From the NCBI GenBank assembly GCA_023078685.1, contig JALGAS010000005.1, forward strand, positions 558,001 to 622,000: a stretch of DNA of 64,000 nt. The letters run 5' to 3'. The stretch's first letter is position 1. The number at the start of each line of letters is the position of its first letter. Below are positions 1 through 10,440 of the stretch, one piece after another. The notes below the pieces were generated by a model. It was not told where the DNA came from, ran no database searches, and worked only from the letters and a program-made list of their open reading frames with translations. The position numbers and the translations under genes are program-made. This DNA comes from Neopestalotiopsis rosae (Eukaryota; Ascomycota; Sordariomycetes; Amphisphaeriales; Sporocadaceae).

Positions 1-1064
1 CAAAGGGTCGTGGATCTGTGTACGAGTAAGAGAAGAATGAGGGACTTAGACTTACGAGATGGCGACGACCAACACAAACCAGAGCCAAGTCTTGATATCC
101 ATCATTGTCTCCAGGGCATGATCCCAGCGCCACTTGCGGCTAGCAACACCCATCTGATTCGCGCGGAGGCGCTCAATGGCAATGATCTTCTCCCTCTCGT
201 TGAGATACTTGGTCTCCATGGGCGAGTCGGGCATCAGGAAGATAAAGGCGATACCAAACAAGACGGTCAAGCAACCGCAAAAGATGAAGACGGTCTGGTA
301 CTTGTAAATGTGCGGACTTTCAATGTGCCCGAGACCAAAGGTAACCAGAGATCCGACTATGAAGGTGACGCCGTTCATTGCGTTCCAGTACGAGGTTCGT
401 AGGGTTTGTTCGGATCTTCTCCACCACATCTGCGTGACTGCGAGCAGCGACGGGGCAATCATGGATTCGAACGTGCCCAGGAGGAAGCGAAGAGCCGCCA
501 GGGATTTGAAATTTGTGCAAGCCGCAGCAATGGCTGCACAACAGCCCCAGCCGATGACGGCAGTACCAATGACTTTTCCATAGGGTAGCTTGACAAGGAG
601 AAGTGCGGCAAGCGGTTGGAATATGAGTTGAGCAATATATAGAATCGAGCCTGCACCACACGCTGTTATTAGCAAATTTGATCATTCTTTTGCATGAACG
701 ACGCGCTTAGTGTCCAGGGACCTAGTATCGCCTATGTCGACAAGAGGGTGAACGTACCGAGCCAACTATATTCGGTTCCATGGAGATTGGCATCAGTGGT
801 GAGGCCAAAAATGGATGTGTAAGACAATGCGCTCTTGTCCAACTGCTGGAAAAAGTATGCACCCAAGATCAGGGGTAGGATACGACGATCGATGCGCTTG
901 AGGACCTGTCTTTCTTCTTCATAGTCGAAAGTCACTTCGCCGTGCTCGGCCAAGAAGGCAGTGGCCTTGTCACCTCCCTTGCCGACTACGTCCTGAACGT
1001 CCTTTGCTGGCTCAATGGTATCGGCCGCGCTGGCGACTTGCTCGATCGGCTTGCTCTCTGCCAT
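1..1064 (-). CDS. MFS transporter, anion:cation symporter (allantoate permease-like), 5' part only
   Basis: Plasma-membrane major facilitator with about 300 N-terminal residues in the window; the gene runs off the left edge. Exon 1 is 1064-758 and exon 2 is 650-56, joined by a GTACGT donor and a GTGCAG acceptor that restore a Gly codon. A further GTAAGT donor follows at 55; the nearest acceptor (CACAG, exon from 15) would give only a 40-bp intron, so the true one may lie outside. The start at 1064 skips eleven in-frame upstream codons. A hydrophilic N-terminus of about 55 residues precedes RIDRRILPLI and TM1 (about 61-82). The D-K pair after TM1 and the loop reading EYSWLGSILYIAQLIFQPL are typical of Dal5-like anion:cation symporters, which move small organic anions such as allantoate or nicotinate with protons. 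Substrate cannot be read from sequence. It is divergent from the oxidoreductase at 2606. Confidence 0.85.
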
Positions 1065-2605
1065 TGTGATTATATTCCTCCACGACAAAAGTCCCACGAG
1101 GAGTGCAAAAGTTGAATCAAAAGTCTATAGACATTGACTGGAGAAGTTCAAGATCACAAGCTGGAGAAGTCTGGGGAAGTGGGGGTTCCGGCCATGATAT
1201 TATACTATTATGAACCCCAGATCGTGGAAATCCCGAGAGTTGAGGAGAACCCTGTCGTATTCACACCCTTGCCTCAAGTCCAGGCCTGTCGGGGAACTCT
1301 GGCGACAAGCAAGGCAGGCTCGGCAGGGGGATACGTAAGCGGACCACTGAATCGGTCCATTCGAGGGCTTTTCCTAGTGCCGAGCGGATTTATGATCACT
1401 CGGTGATAAGTTTGAATCGTCAAGACACAGAGACTCTTGTCTGTAGCACGCAGCTAACTGTTGGACTCTTGGCTTGAAAGACGGTTTCTCTAACGGACAG
1501 AAATGGCGTTAAGCCACTTCCCGCAACTCCAGGCACAAAGAGGAAGAACCATAGTTGATGTCTTTCATTCGTGGACTTTCTCATGCCGACTACTTGAAAG
1601 CTGACCATGCACTTTGAACTAGTATGAGAAAAAGTTCAAGGCAGCAGAAGGCACAAAACCGGGGTTCCATGGCCAGACGTTGTGGTCATATGACAGTGGT
1701 GCCAGATGGACACGATAACGGAATGGCGTTCAAACCCCATGGGGAAGCAGGGGGGTTTAGCCGTTGTCATCCCATTAGGTGTCGCCGTCCCCGCAGAGAC
1801 GCCAGATTCAGCATATCGTCTGGGGTGTTCGTGGTGCTAGTAAAGGTTATTCATTGCTAACCAGAGCAAGGAATCAAGCCGACGAGTCAAAGCACATTCC
1901 TCCACACCGATTCCTGACTCGTAGGCTGCCAGTCTTTGTGAGCGCCTGGCGCATCTGTGAACGTGAACTCGTATGAAGAGGTAAAAGCGACTCACTAACC
2001 TCCTCCAACAATCAAGACCAATCAGCACTGTGATAGTATTTGATGAATGAATCCATTATGATCTTCGAAACAACTATTGCAGTGATGAAGGAGAAACAAG
2101 AACCTAGGCAGAAAATGATCTCCCCATCCAGTCGAGAGATAACGATTTCTCTGAGCCAACCAGCCAGCCTGCTCAAGAAATGGGGTACTGCAAGATTCTT
2201 TGGCTATTCCGGTACTTTTCCACGGTTATAGTGGATATCCGTTTATCTGGGGACTGGAGAAGCGGGGGAGTTCGAGGTCAACTCCACTGTCAGTCCATAC
2301 CCCAACTTCATGAACTCCGGGGTCAGCTAACCCGATAGCGATGCATAGCGGGCGTCATCGTGAAGTATTCAATGCCATACATGAGGAGAATATTTCGAAA
2401 ATAAAGCAATTTTGACCGTCCGTTGTGGATGTGACTGCAATCTTTGATATTTGCTTCTTCAATAATTGGGACAAACTGAAAATTCAAGATCATATAACTT
2501 CCGAGGTGACTTTCAAAATAAGGTGCTTTGCGACTCATTACCCAGCATCAGTCAATACGGCCCAAGACCTCCTTGACGAAGCGATAAATACACACAATTG
2601 CAATC
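1065..2605. promoter_or_regulatory. Shared divergent promoter with CreA-like site clusters
   Basis: This 1.5 kb region separates two divergent genes and holds no convincing ORF. Seven matches to the carbon-catabolite-repressor consensus SYGGRG fall in two tight groups: CTGGAG 1138-1143, CTGGAG 1161-1166, CTGGGG 1171-1176 and GTGGGG 1179-1184; then CTGGGG 2247-2252, CTGGAG 2254-2259 and GCGGGG 2262-2267. An inverted CCGAG...CTCGG pair (1380-1403) could suit a Zn2Cys6 regulator. The consensus is short, so single matches mean little; the clustering near each gene is the suggestive part. Function is inferred. Confidence 0.4.
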
Positions 2606-3907
2606 ATGGCTGGCGCAAAGAAGAGATATGCCATCATTGGCACAGGTGGACGAGCAATCTTCTTTTACACGGCTATAGCCAAAGACTATAGCAGCACTTC
2701 ATGCATTGTGGGCATTGCAGACACGAATCAGACGCGCATGAATTTCGCCAACGACAAGCTCGAGTCGCTCGGCCATCCCAAGGTGCCAACCTACCTGGCA
2801 GCCGACTTTGACAAGTTCATTGCCGAGACCCGACCCGACGAGGTCATTGTCACGACCATTGACCGGACGCACAATATCTACATTGTCCGGGCGCTCGAGC
2901 TCGGCTGCAACGTGGTAACGGAGAAGCCCATGACCATTGACGTCCCCCGCTGCCTGCAAATCTTTGACGCCGTCGAGCGCACGGGGAACAAGGTGCGCGT
3001 CACCTTCAACTACCGGTACGCGCCGCACAACACAAAGGTCTTTGAGCTGCTGCGGTCGGGGGCCATTGGCACCGTCACGAGCGTGCACTTTGAGTGGGCG
3101 CTCAACACGTCGCACGGCGCCGACTATTTCCGCCGCTGGCACCGCGACCGGCGCAACAGCGGCGGGCTGCTCGTCCACAAGAGCACCCACCACTTTGACC
3201 TGGTCAACTTTTGGCTGCAGACGCAGCCCCAGACCGTCTACGCCCAGGGGGACCTGAAATTCTACGGGCGCGAAAACGCCGAGGCGCGCGGGATCCGGGA
3301 CTTTTACACGCGGGCGCACGGCAGCGACGTGGCCAAGACGGACCCCTTTGCCCTGCACCTGGACCAGCACCCCCAGCTCAAGGCCATGTACCTCGACGCC
3401 GAGCACGAGGACGCCTACTACCGGGACCAGAGCGTGTTCGGCGACGGCATCAGCATCGAGGACACGATGAACCTGCTGGTGCGCTACAAGAGCGGCGCCG
3501 TCATGACCTACTCGCTCACGGCCTACGCGCCCTGGGAAGGGTTCCGCGTCGTCTTCAACGGCACCGGCGGCCGCCTCGAGCTCGAGGTTGTCGAGAACAG
3601 CTACGTCAACTCGGGCGGCGACCAGGCCGCCGAGGGCTCCATCGAGAAGACCACGCTGCTGCTGCGCCCGCTCCTGGAGAAGCCCCGAGAGGTCGAGATC
3701 CCGCAGGGGACCGGTGCCCATGGCGGAGGTGACACTGTGCTGCTGAATGACCTCTTCGGCGAGCCCGTGTCTGATGAGTATATGCGTGCTGCCAGCCACG
3801 TAGACGGTGCCTTGTCCATCTTGACAGGCATTGCTGCCAACAAGTCGATAGCCACTGGACAAGTGGTCAATGTCGATGATGTTTTGAGAATACCCCTGAA
3901 GAAATAG
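2606..3907 (+). CDS. Gfo/Idh/MocA family NAD(P)-dependent oxidoreductase
   Basis: Predicted cytosolic dehydrogenase of 433 aa, intronless. An N-terminal Rossmann fold (about 6-130) carries the dinucleotide loop IGTGG (11-15). EKP at 106-108 contains the lysine conserved across glucose-fructose oxidoreductase and inositol dehydrogenase relatives. The C-terminal alpha/beta domain contains SGGLLVHKSTHHFDLVNFW (about 185-203), the region that in this family supplies catalytic Asp and His. Members oxidise or reduce a sugar, polyol or derivative; the substrate is not predictable here. The middle of the gene (about 2900-3700) is much more GC-rich than the flanks, with strong GC3 bias that also leaves a long open antisense frame. 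The divergent MFS transporter suggests uptake and oxidation of one small substrate. Confidence 0.9.
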   Translation: MAGAKKRYAIIGTGGRAIFFYTAIAKDYSSTSCIVGIADTNQTRMNFANDKLESLGHPKVPTYLAADFDKFIAETRPDEVIVTTIDRTHNIYIVRALELGCNVVTEKPMTIDVPRCLQIFDAVERTGNKVRVTFNYRYAPHNTKVFELLRSGAIGTVTSVHFEWALNTSHGADYFRRWHRDRRNSGGLLVHKSTHHFDLVNFWLQTQPQTVYAQGDLKFYGRENAEARGIRDFYTRAHGSDVAKTDPFALHLDQHPQLKAMYLDAEHEDAYYRDQSVFGDGISIEDTMNLLVRYKSGAVMTYSLTAYAPWEGFRVVFNGTGGRLELEVVENSYVNSGGDQAAEGSIEKTTLLLRPLLEKPREVEIPQGTGAHGGGDTVLLNDLFGEPVSDEYMRAASHVDGALSILTGIAANKSIATGQVVNVDDVLRIPLKK

Positions 3908-4233
3908 GAAACACTGATGGCTGCAAGAAACGGGTTTTTAGAATAGGTCTTGTCAGAAAATAAATGCATACGAGTCCATCTTACCATCGCCACAGCTAAA
4001 GACTCAATCGTTGCCTTGAGTAGCCTGTGCTATCACAAACAAGACAAGGGTTCGATGCTGAGTTCGAAAAGCAATGATTTTTTGTTATTACGCGACCCTA
4101 TGATGAAGAACCTGAACTCCAACCCGATGCACCCAACCATCTAATGGAATGCCCTCAAACAAAAATTCAGGATATAAAAAATACACTCGCACAGAAACGC
4201 CAGGCTGCCATACTGCAAATGTTGTTTTCCTTA
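3908..4233. other. Convergent 3' intergenic region
   Basis: About 330 bp between the 3' ends of two convergent genes. It is moderately AT-rich with AATAAA-like stretches (for example around 3957) that could serve 3' end formation. I see no gene. Confidence 0.5.
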
Positions 4234-6224
4234 TTAAATGCCAGCAAAAGTTGTGCCCACGTAATCAGATCCACAGACAGCACTTCTCTCCGCGTCGCTC
4301 AGCCCTGCACTCCAAATCTTCAGTTCCTCTATCGTTGCATTTGCTATGGCACCATGGAGCCGAGTGCGTAGCACATCCGCCGCGCCATTCGAGCTGCCAT
4401 CGTTCCGACCCTTTTCCTTGGACAATATTCCAAACCGGAGTGCAACCTCGGTGACAGTCACGAGAATACTGACAATGATGAGAATGATGATGATCCAGGT
4501 TATGGCGCTCATCTTCGAGTCGGCTACAGAGTCGGACAGGATTTCGGCCAGGTCCAAAAATACCCTGCATCGTTCATTGAGAACCTTTGTGCGCAGATCT
4601 ATTTCCAGGTATTCGCGAATGGCGCCATACAACGGATGCAGGGTCGGCTCGGAATCCCAAAAGAAATTGGGAACGTCTAGAATGTTGGAAGCTAGATTAT
4701 TCTCTTGTTAGCACATATTCCTATAACGATGCACAAACAACTGCCGCTCACATAGATTGATGTCCACGCGGCTCTTAAATAAGCGGCCAAGGATTTTGAC
4801 GATTTCCGTCCTGGTCATGTTCAGCTCTCCGGTTAAAGCCAGCCGCTTTGGTACGTGCTGCGCGTCCAGCATGGTCTCGGACATGCGCTCCTCAAAAAAG
4901 CAAAGTTTGGTACTTTGCGCAATCGCATGGCTGATGGTGAGCTTGACCATGTGATCGGATTTCGGCAACAGCGTAATCATGTCGTTGAAAATTCGAGGGC
5001 GCTTGATGTCGCCACGATATTCGAAATGGAACTCTTCCGTCTCAAAGTCACTCTGGTCCAGGGGGCGTGTAACCAGTGACACCCCTGATTCGTTCTCGGC
5101 AAATGCGAGATCAGCCAAAATGTTCTTTTCCTGCGTCTCGGTAAAATTCCAAAATACCACGACGCCATAGGAGAAGACGAACATCTCGGCAAAATGCTTT
5201 GCATCGGGCGCAAGCCTGTTCACGGGGCTAATGGAATCATCGTCTTGGTGTCGCTGCGTCTGTGGCGGTCTGCTCATGTCGCGACCGCGGTCTTGAGAGC
5301 CATGGCGCCTTCCATTCTCATCGTTGTGCATATCGTAGTGGTATTCCTCGTAGCCCATATGTTCATCTCGGAGTTCGCTCCTCTCAATTTCAATGTCGAG
5401 TAGTGTTTTGCCGGTACCTGGCGACTTGAGGATCGGCCGGCTTCTGACCCGATAGCCGTCCACACCTGGCAATATCGGGATGTGGTAGACGCTATACAGG
5501 CAATCGTCATACAGCTTGGTCTTTGCGTCATGCTTCTTGCGCAGGAACTCGGATGTAGACTTCATCTTGTACGATTGTGCAGTGCAATAAGCCGTCAGCC
5601 GGGACACCTTGTCCGTTCTCTGTCCCTTGGGCAGACGCTCCGCGTAGCTCTTTCCGCGCACGCCGGCTCGCTTTTTCAAAATGTCCAGCTCTTCATCATT
5701 TGGGGGCGCTCCATCGTCATCCTTGAAGACTGCCTCGCCTTCCTCATCAGAGCCTTCAGCCTTTTCTTCAGTTTCTGGCAGGAGCACCAACTTTTCGCTA
5801 ATTTTGGTCGTTCGCGATGGCATATTTGCCTGGCCATGTCTCGAAGGAAGGTTTGCCAGGCCTCGAGCACTCATCCTCCTCATAGCCGGGCTCTGTCCTG
5901 GCGGCAGGCGGGGTTGCCCCGAAGGTATCTCTGAGCTGTATTGGAGTACATTGTCGACAGAGATGAAGCGCGTCGACGGCATGCGCGAGGGTCCTCCACC
6001 AGCACCAGTCCCTGGTCGTTGAGGCGTACCTCTAGATGGAGGCCGCTGTCTCGAGTCGGTGACCTATTGATTCGGTCACCATGTTAGTGCCTTTCATGGT
6101 ATATAATGTATCATGGTATCTTCATGGGCCTGTGCTAGAGAGAAAGAGAGAAAGAGAGAGAGCGCGTGTGTATTCGCATGTGTGGCCTTACCAGAACCGA
6201 TGGCCCGCGTTTTGACGAAGCCAT
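4234..6224 (-). CDS. RMD1-like sporulation/meiosis protein (DUF155), C-terminal membrane anchor
   Basis: Three exons give 600 aa: 6224-6192, 6063-4752 and 4691-4234. Intron 1 has donor GTAAGG, branch CTAAC and acceptor ATAG; intron 2 has GTGAGC, CTAAC and CTAG, and all phases match. The short first exon (MASSKRGPSVL) joins a Pro/Arg-rich stretch ahead of PSTRFISVDNVLQ. The N-terminal 150 or so residues are disordered and acidic. The DUF155 core follows (about 255-540), with FVFSYGVVVFWNFTETQE and, across the second splice, INLSSNILDVPNFFW. One hydrophobic helix (AITWIIIILIIVSILVTV) lies near the C-terminus with a polar tail. Yeast relatives Rmd1 and Rmd8 are needed for meiotic nuclear division and relatives sit on mitochondria or other membranes; the molecular activity is unknown. 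Intron 1 holds a GA-rich microsatellite near 6138-6162. Confidence 0.88.
6138..6162. repeat. GA-rich microsatellite
   Basis: An imperfect (GA)n/(GAAA) tract lies within the first intron of the RMD1-like gene and is followed by a short GTGTGT run. It is a simple repeat with no further structure seen. Confidence 0.7.
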
Positions 6225-7214
6225 GGGGTTTATTAAATGCGTCGCAGGAATGCACCAAGTTCAAGTACTAGAATAGCGCAACTTTAGAGATAAGACAACT
6301 GCTTGACCCTCATGGTGACCTGTAACGTTGCAGCTGATAATGGTCGCGATCTCGTGGGGGATAACACAGTCGCTTGCTTCCAATGTTGCTTCGGTTGGGT
6401 TTCCTCAGAGGCTTCCACGGCTAAATGCGGGCGCCACAGATGACCTCACTAAGGTGGAAAGAGCTCAACGTGCTGGAGATGAGGCCCCACATGTAAATGA
6501 GGCTGACGGCCAGGAATGAGCCACAATCGTCTTCGCAGGCATTAATTCGCAGTTCGACTTAATACATAGCATCAAATACACAAGAAAGAGAAAACGTCGA
6601 ATGTAAATGAATCATTCTTACATGTCCCACATTAACCATGTTTAAAATATGTATCGCAGATTGTGAGGAGAAGAATAATATACTTGTCATGGCAAACGGG
6701 ATCAAACCTAATTATAGTACTGACTTCCTTATCAAAGTTATGGACTTTGTGGGACTTTGCATGGAAATAGGCGAGACTTGGCAACAACGACATTTAGATT
6801 GGTCGTGAAGAAAAAGCAATGCTATTATCGTTCTGCAGCTACGAAGCCTTGGCAAGATTAAGGTGTATCCAGATGTCCGTTGAAATAGAACAAGACTACT
6901 GTCACATGCATATTGAAATCAAAATCAGGTTCTGCCGCGAACTAAGAAGTTTTTATGTTCAATTCATCATCTATCTTCTAGGATTCAGGTCCCTCTCCGT
7001 CTGTTGCGGACTAGATGGCATTTCTAACCTTTCTAACCTCTCGTGTATGGTCGCATCTACGTTTCTATATATCTATTTGTCGTGAACCTCATTATGCTCC
7101 GTCTCAGTCTCCTGCCTTCTATGGTGTATCCATCTATCTCTTCGAAGTATGCATTCGTAACCGTCGTCCAATATCGTATTGCACTGCTCCCACCATTATA
7201 CCCAAAAATTGTCC
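6225..7214. other. Intergenic region between RMD1-like gene and methyltransferase
   Basis: About 1 kb, AT-rich between 6530 and 7000. It includes the presumed promoter of the RMD1-like gene at the left and the 3' end of the methyltransferase at the right. Only short ORFs without family features occur. No gene called. Confidence 0.5.
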
Positions 7215-8429
7215 CTATTGCGCTGACCAGCCAATTTTGAACAGATTATAGTGACTCTCATCTCCACGACCAATGCCACGACGCTTTTCGACCCGCTCCT
7301 CCGATAAAATGCTGAGAGCACGTCCAGCCTTATCTCTTGGCAAATCAGCCGGATTGGAGAATGCGGATGTGACAGTATCGCTTATGCCTTCGAATTTGCC
7401 GTCCCGCCGGTGTGCCACCATGAGCCAGAAAAGGGCATTGGGAGCAAGATAAGCAGCAACACAATCTCGCAGCCAGATTGCGTGTTCTGGCGCATAGATG
7501 ACATCTGTAGCGACAATCAAGTCCGCGGGCTCGTCGAGCGGTGCATCAAAGGTGGGCGTTGCCCAATCAAGAATACACGCTTTTAAAGAGGGCGATGCCG
7601 GATCCGGAAAATTGGCGGTAACGTTGTCTTTCAGGTTGGCGAGCACCGCAGCATGGTAGTCCGTTGCAACAATTTTGGCGTCGGTAGACCCAAGCAAAGG
7701 AAACAGTTTTGCCAGGGTCAAGGCAACCAGTCCCGTACCAGCGCCCAACTCCAGAACTCGAGGTGCATGGCAGAGGGTCGTTAAACCGAAGCGCTCAGGG
7801 GAAGCGCACAAGAGATCCGAGAAAACGATTGATGCGCCCCAGCTTTGCAAGCCAACGTCGGTGTGGTCAGATCGCGCGCCTATTGCCTTGTCTAAGAGCT
7901 GAATCTGAATCTTTGTGGGCTGCTCGCCGTCTGCAGTAGAAGTCCCCAAGTCAAAGGAAAAGTTGCGAACAATGTCGATATCGTCATCGTCTTGGTTCTC
8001 CTCTGCAGTGCTGCTGAAAGACGCAAGCACATAGGACGCCTGGTCGATGGCGCTTTCGCACGCTTCCTCTGCACTCCAGATGGACAAGCCCTCGGCGCGA
8101 GCAATGAAGCCTGTCAGCCACGATGTGGCATGATTGCGCTCGAACGAATCGGCGCGCAGCATCTCGAGCGCGTCTGCATCGTCGCGCTTCTCTTCGTCCT
8201 CGTCGCCAGAGACATAACCAGAATCGACCAGTGGTGTAGGGACCTCGCTAACCGGCGCAGCGCATTTTGTCTTTGGTTGCTGAAAGATCAGCGCCGAGGA
8301 CAACGGGCAGTAAAGAGCATAGAGGTTCCGCAGCGCAGAGAAGATGACTTCTTCCGAGGAGTCATCAAGCGAGCGCAGCGGCGGCAAGCTGCTCGTCGGA
8401 GCCTGAAGTTGACCGCTGATAAGACTCAT
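7215..8429 (-). CDS. Family-16 SAM-dependent methyltransferase (probable protein lysine methyltransferase)
   Basis: Intronless, 404 aa. The frame is open upstream, but the ATG at 8429 is chosen because the preceding 44 codons lack family features and read like leader sequence. The N-terminal half (1-190) is variable and acidic. The catalytic seven-beta-strand domain starts at DVGLQSWGAS, equivalent to the conserved G-x-x-x-W-x-A-S entry motif of METTL21/EFM-type enzymes. SAM-binding motif I LELGAGTG is at 226-233, the acidic residue of motif II at D257 (VATDY), and the family hallmark DVIY at 309-312. Such enzymes methylate lysines on translation factors, chaperones or ribosomal proteins; the S. 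pombe glucose-inducible Rrg1 group is another possible relative. The substrate cannot be decided here. Confidence 0.85.
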   Translation of the reverse strand: MSLISGQLQAPTSSLPPLRSLDDSSEEVIFSALRNLYALYCPLSSALIFQQPKTKCAAPVSEVPTPLVDSGYVSGDEDEEKRDDADALEMLRADSFERNHATSWLTGFIARAEGLSIWSAEEACESAIDQASYVLASFSSTAEENQDDDDIDIVRNFSFDLGTSTADGEQPTKIQIQLLDKAIGARSDHTDVGLQSWGASIVFSDLLCASPERFGLTTLCHAPRVLELGAGTGLVALTLAKLFPLLGSTDAKIVATDYHAAVLANLKDNVTANFPDPASPSLKACILDWATPTFDAPLDEPADLIVATDVIYAPEHAIWLRDCVAAYLAPNALFWLMVAHRRDGKFEGISDTVTSAFSNPADLPRDKAGRALSILSEERVEKRRGIGRGDESHYNLFKIGWSAQ

Positions 8430-9106
8430 GGCGGAGAAAAGAGCGCACTGATGCCCAAACCCGTTTCCCAAAGGCCGCACTGCCACCACCAGCAAGGTTG
8501 AGATTACTCGTTTCCAGGTAAAGAATGAATAGAAAGGAATGAAAAGGAAGCAAAACTGCAAGGGGCAAAAATCTAATCTATTTTCCGTTGTCTAAGACCC
8601 CAAAAAGTGGGTCCCAACGGCCTCGACGAGCCTAGAAAAAAAAATGTGAGTGAAGCTATCGTCAATCCGTTTACGGAAGGAGCCGAGTCAGGGGTCGTTT
8701 GTTCCCCACGTGGGTCTGATCTCAGGGTCGGGTTGGGGAAGAGATCCCAGATTTTACTAGCGGAACTCAACCCCAGGATATGCTGGCGCGACTGGCCCTC
8801 GTACAATTCTTCATCTTGTTGCTTGTCTTTTTGGCTTGCTACATGAAACTCACAACAGAGCTCGTGAAATAGCGACATGCAAATCATCAGGTCAGCTCTG
8901 TGGAAATTGCCAGTGGCACAATAGGGGCGCTGACCGCCCTTCGAGAAAAATTTAGGGGCTTATGCTGACTCGATGGGGGCCAATGTTAGGCTGGTTCGGG
9001 ATAGCCACCGCCTAAGTAATACCAACGAGCCGCCTCTTAAAGTTATATGATTGTACCACACGGTTCTGATTTCATCGTCACAGACTGAAGACCATACAAG
9101 ACACCA
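8430..9106. other. Intergenic region upstream of methyltransferase
   Basis: About 680 bp between the methyltransferase start and the 3' end of the reductase gene, including the presumed methyltransferase promoter. It contains the CCCACGTGGG palindrome listed separately. The ORF at 8573-8887 has no recognisable features and is not called. Confidence 0.5.
8705..8714. promoter_or_regulatory. CCCACGTGGG palindrome (E-box)
   Basis: A perfect 10-bp palindrome centred on CACGTG lies about 280 bp upstream of the methyltransferase ATG. CACGTG is the core site of fungal bHLH factors (Pho4, Cbf1, SREBP-like). Binding is inferred only. Confidence 0.35.
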
Positions 9107-10120
9107 TCACTGCCAGACTGCCTTGTTCTTTCCCACAAAATCCTCAAAACTTCTGGGACTTTGTCCTGTCACTGACGATACGACATCGTTCATTCGATCC
9201 TCACCCCCATTCTTGATATTTGTGTCAAGGGTGGCTAGTACATCAGCATACTCTTGCGGCACTCCAAATGAGTTGTGGCGCGCCGCGAGCTCTTTTTCCG
9301 TGAGCTCCTGGTATGCAATCTCTCGACCCAGGACTTTGCTAAAGATCTCGGCCAGCTGTTGATGACAATAATATCAGTGCTTTTTTCTATCCGTTTGGTA
9401 GCCTGTAAGAATAAAAACAAGACTACCACAAGTACTCACCTCGCTATACGTATATAACCGTCCCCCAAGCACCATAAAATCCTTATTGGGTGCTTGTGGG
9501 GTTGTAAGCGCATGATGCGCAACCGCTGCAATGTCGCGCGTGGCAACCCAGGGAATCTTTCCGGTTCCAGTTGCAGAGTAGATCTTATTCTCATCCTTAA
9601 TGGACTTAACGTGATGATCCTGCGTAGAAAAGTTCTCTATAGGCAGTTGTCAGCCTCTTATACACGGAATCTGGATCGTGACTTTTGGCAAACCTTGGAA
9701 CCAGCTGGGTCTGAGAACAGCCCACTCCACATGGCCTTTGTCCCCGAGTTCTCGGAGGTACTGATGAACTTGACCCCATGCTGCAACTCCTTCTTCGAGC
9801 TGGCTCGAACTGAGGAGCACGAATCTCAGGGTGCCCTTCTCGCGAGCTAGATCGATGAACTCTTTCACTAAGGGCGCGGGATCCAGTGCAGTTGGAAGAA
9901 CGATCCATACGGATGTGACTGGGGTCGGTCCTGCTGAGAGCGTCGACTCCCACGTTTTCTTGTCGTCCCAGTCAAACTTGACGCCGGTATATTTGGCAGG
10001 GTCTGGACTCTTGCCGGAGCGCGAGGCGAGCAGAACGGGATAGGTGGGATGCAGCAGCGGTGCAATGTCCGAGGCGACCTTACCTGTCCCGCCGAGTAAG
10101 AGGATTGTGCCTGTGAACAT
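9107..10120 (-). CDS. Festuclavine dehydrogenase-like NAD(P)-dependent reductase (ergot-alkaloid AFUA_2G17970 family)
   Basis: Three exons, 290 aa: 10120-9694, 9636-9440 and 9355-9107. Splice phases agree and rebuild WFQENFS and YSELAEIF, both expected in this family. The start at 10120 places the NmrA-type Rossmann loop GGTGKVAS at residues 10-17. Further family blocks are FDWDDKKTWE, VLLSSSQLEEG, the RPSWFQENFS segment, IYSATGTGKIPWVATRDIAA, and the C-terminal half reading REIAYQELTEKELAARH. Relatives FgaFS and EasG reduce iminium intermediates in clavine biosynthesis, but many family members lie outside ergot clusters and have unknown substrates. No prenyltransferase, P450 or other ergot gene is in this window, so a role in alkaloid synthesis is not supported. 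It is divergent from a TATA-preceded small ORF at 10441. Confidence 0.85.
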
Positions 10121-10440
10121 TGTGAGAAACCAGCTTCCAATCTTCGTTTCTTCGTCGATACTCGCAAGCACTAGAGGCCGGCGTTGCAAATGCTAGTGCG
10201 CTACAGCGTCTTAAGAGCTTATGAGATATTTCTCGCTTGACTGTCCTTCCAACTGATAAACTCTGCACTTGAAAGAAAAGATGAATTTCAGCATCTCAAA
10301 AGGCGAAACGAGTCAAATATGTTCCTTATATCGCCGGAGAGCACTGTACGATTACTAACATACATGGACCTAGGCCCTTCCCCCGCGCAGTCCCCGCTAT
10401 AAAAGCCTAGCCGGACTTTGTAGTCGGATTTAGGCGGATC
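10121..10440. promoter_or_regulatory. Compact divergent promoter with TATA box
   Basis: A 320-bp spacer lies between the reductase (minus) and a 71-codon ORF (plus). A perfect TATAAAAG is at 10398-10405, 36 bp before the ORF's ATG. Just downstream, CCGGACT and AGTCGG form a partial inverted repeat that could be bound by a Zn2Cys6 factor. Regulatory role is inferred. Confidence 0.35.

Noticed and set aside
2699..3862. 387-codon open frame antisense to the oxidoreductase gene
   Set aside because: Its frame is open because of strong GC3 bias in the sense gene. The translation is a Val/Leu/Gly/Asp-rich shadow without domains.
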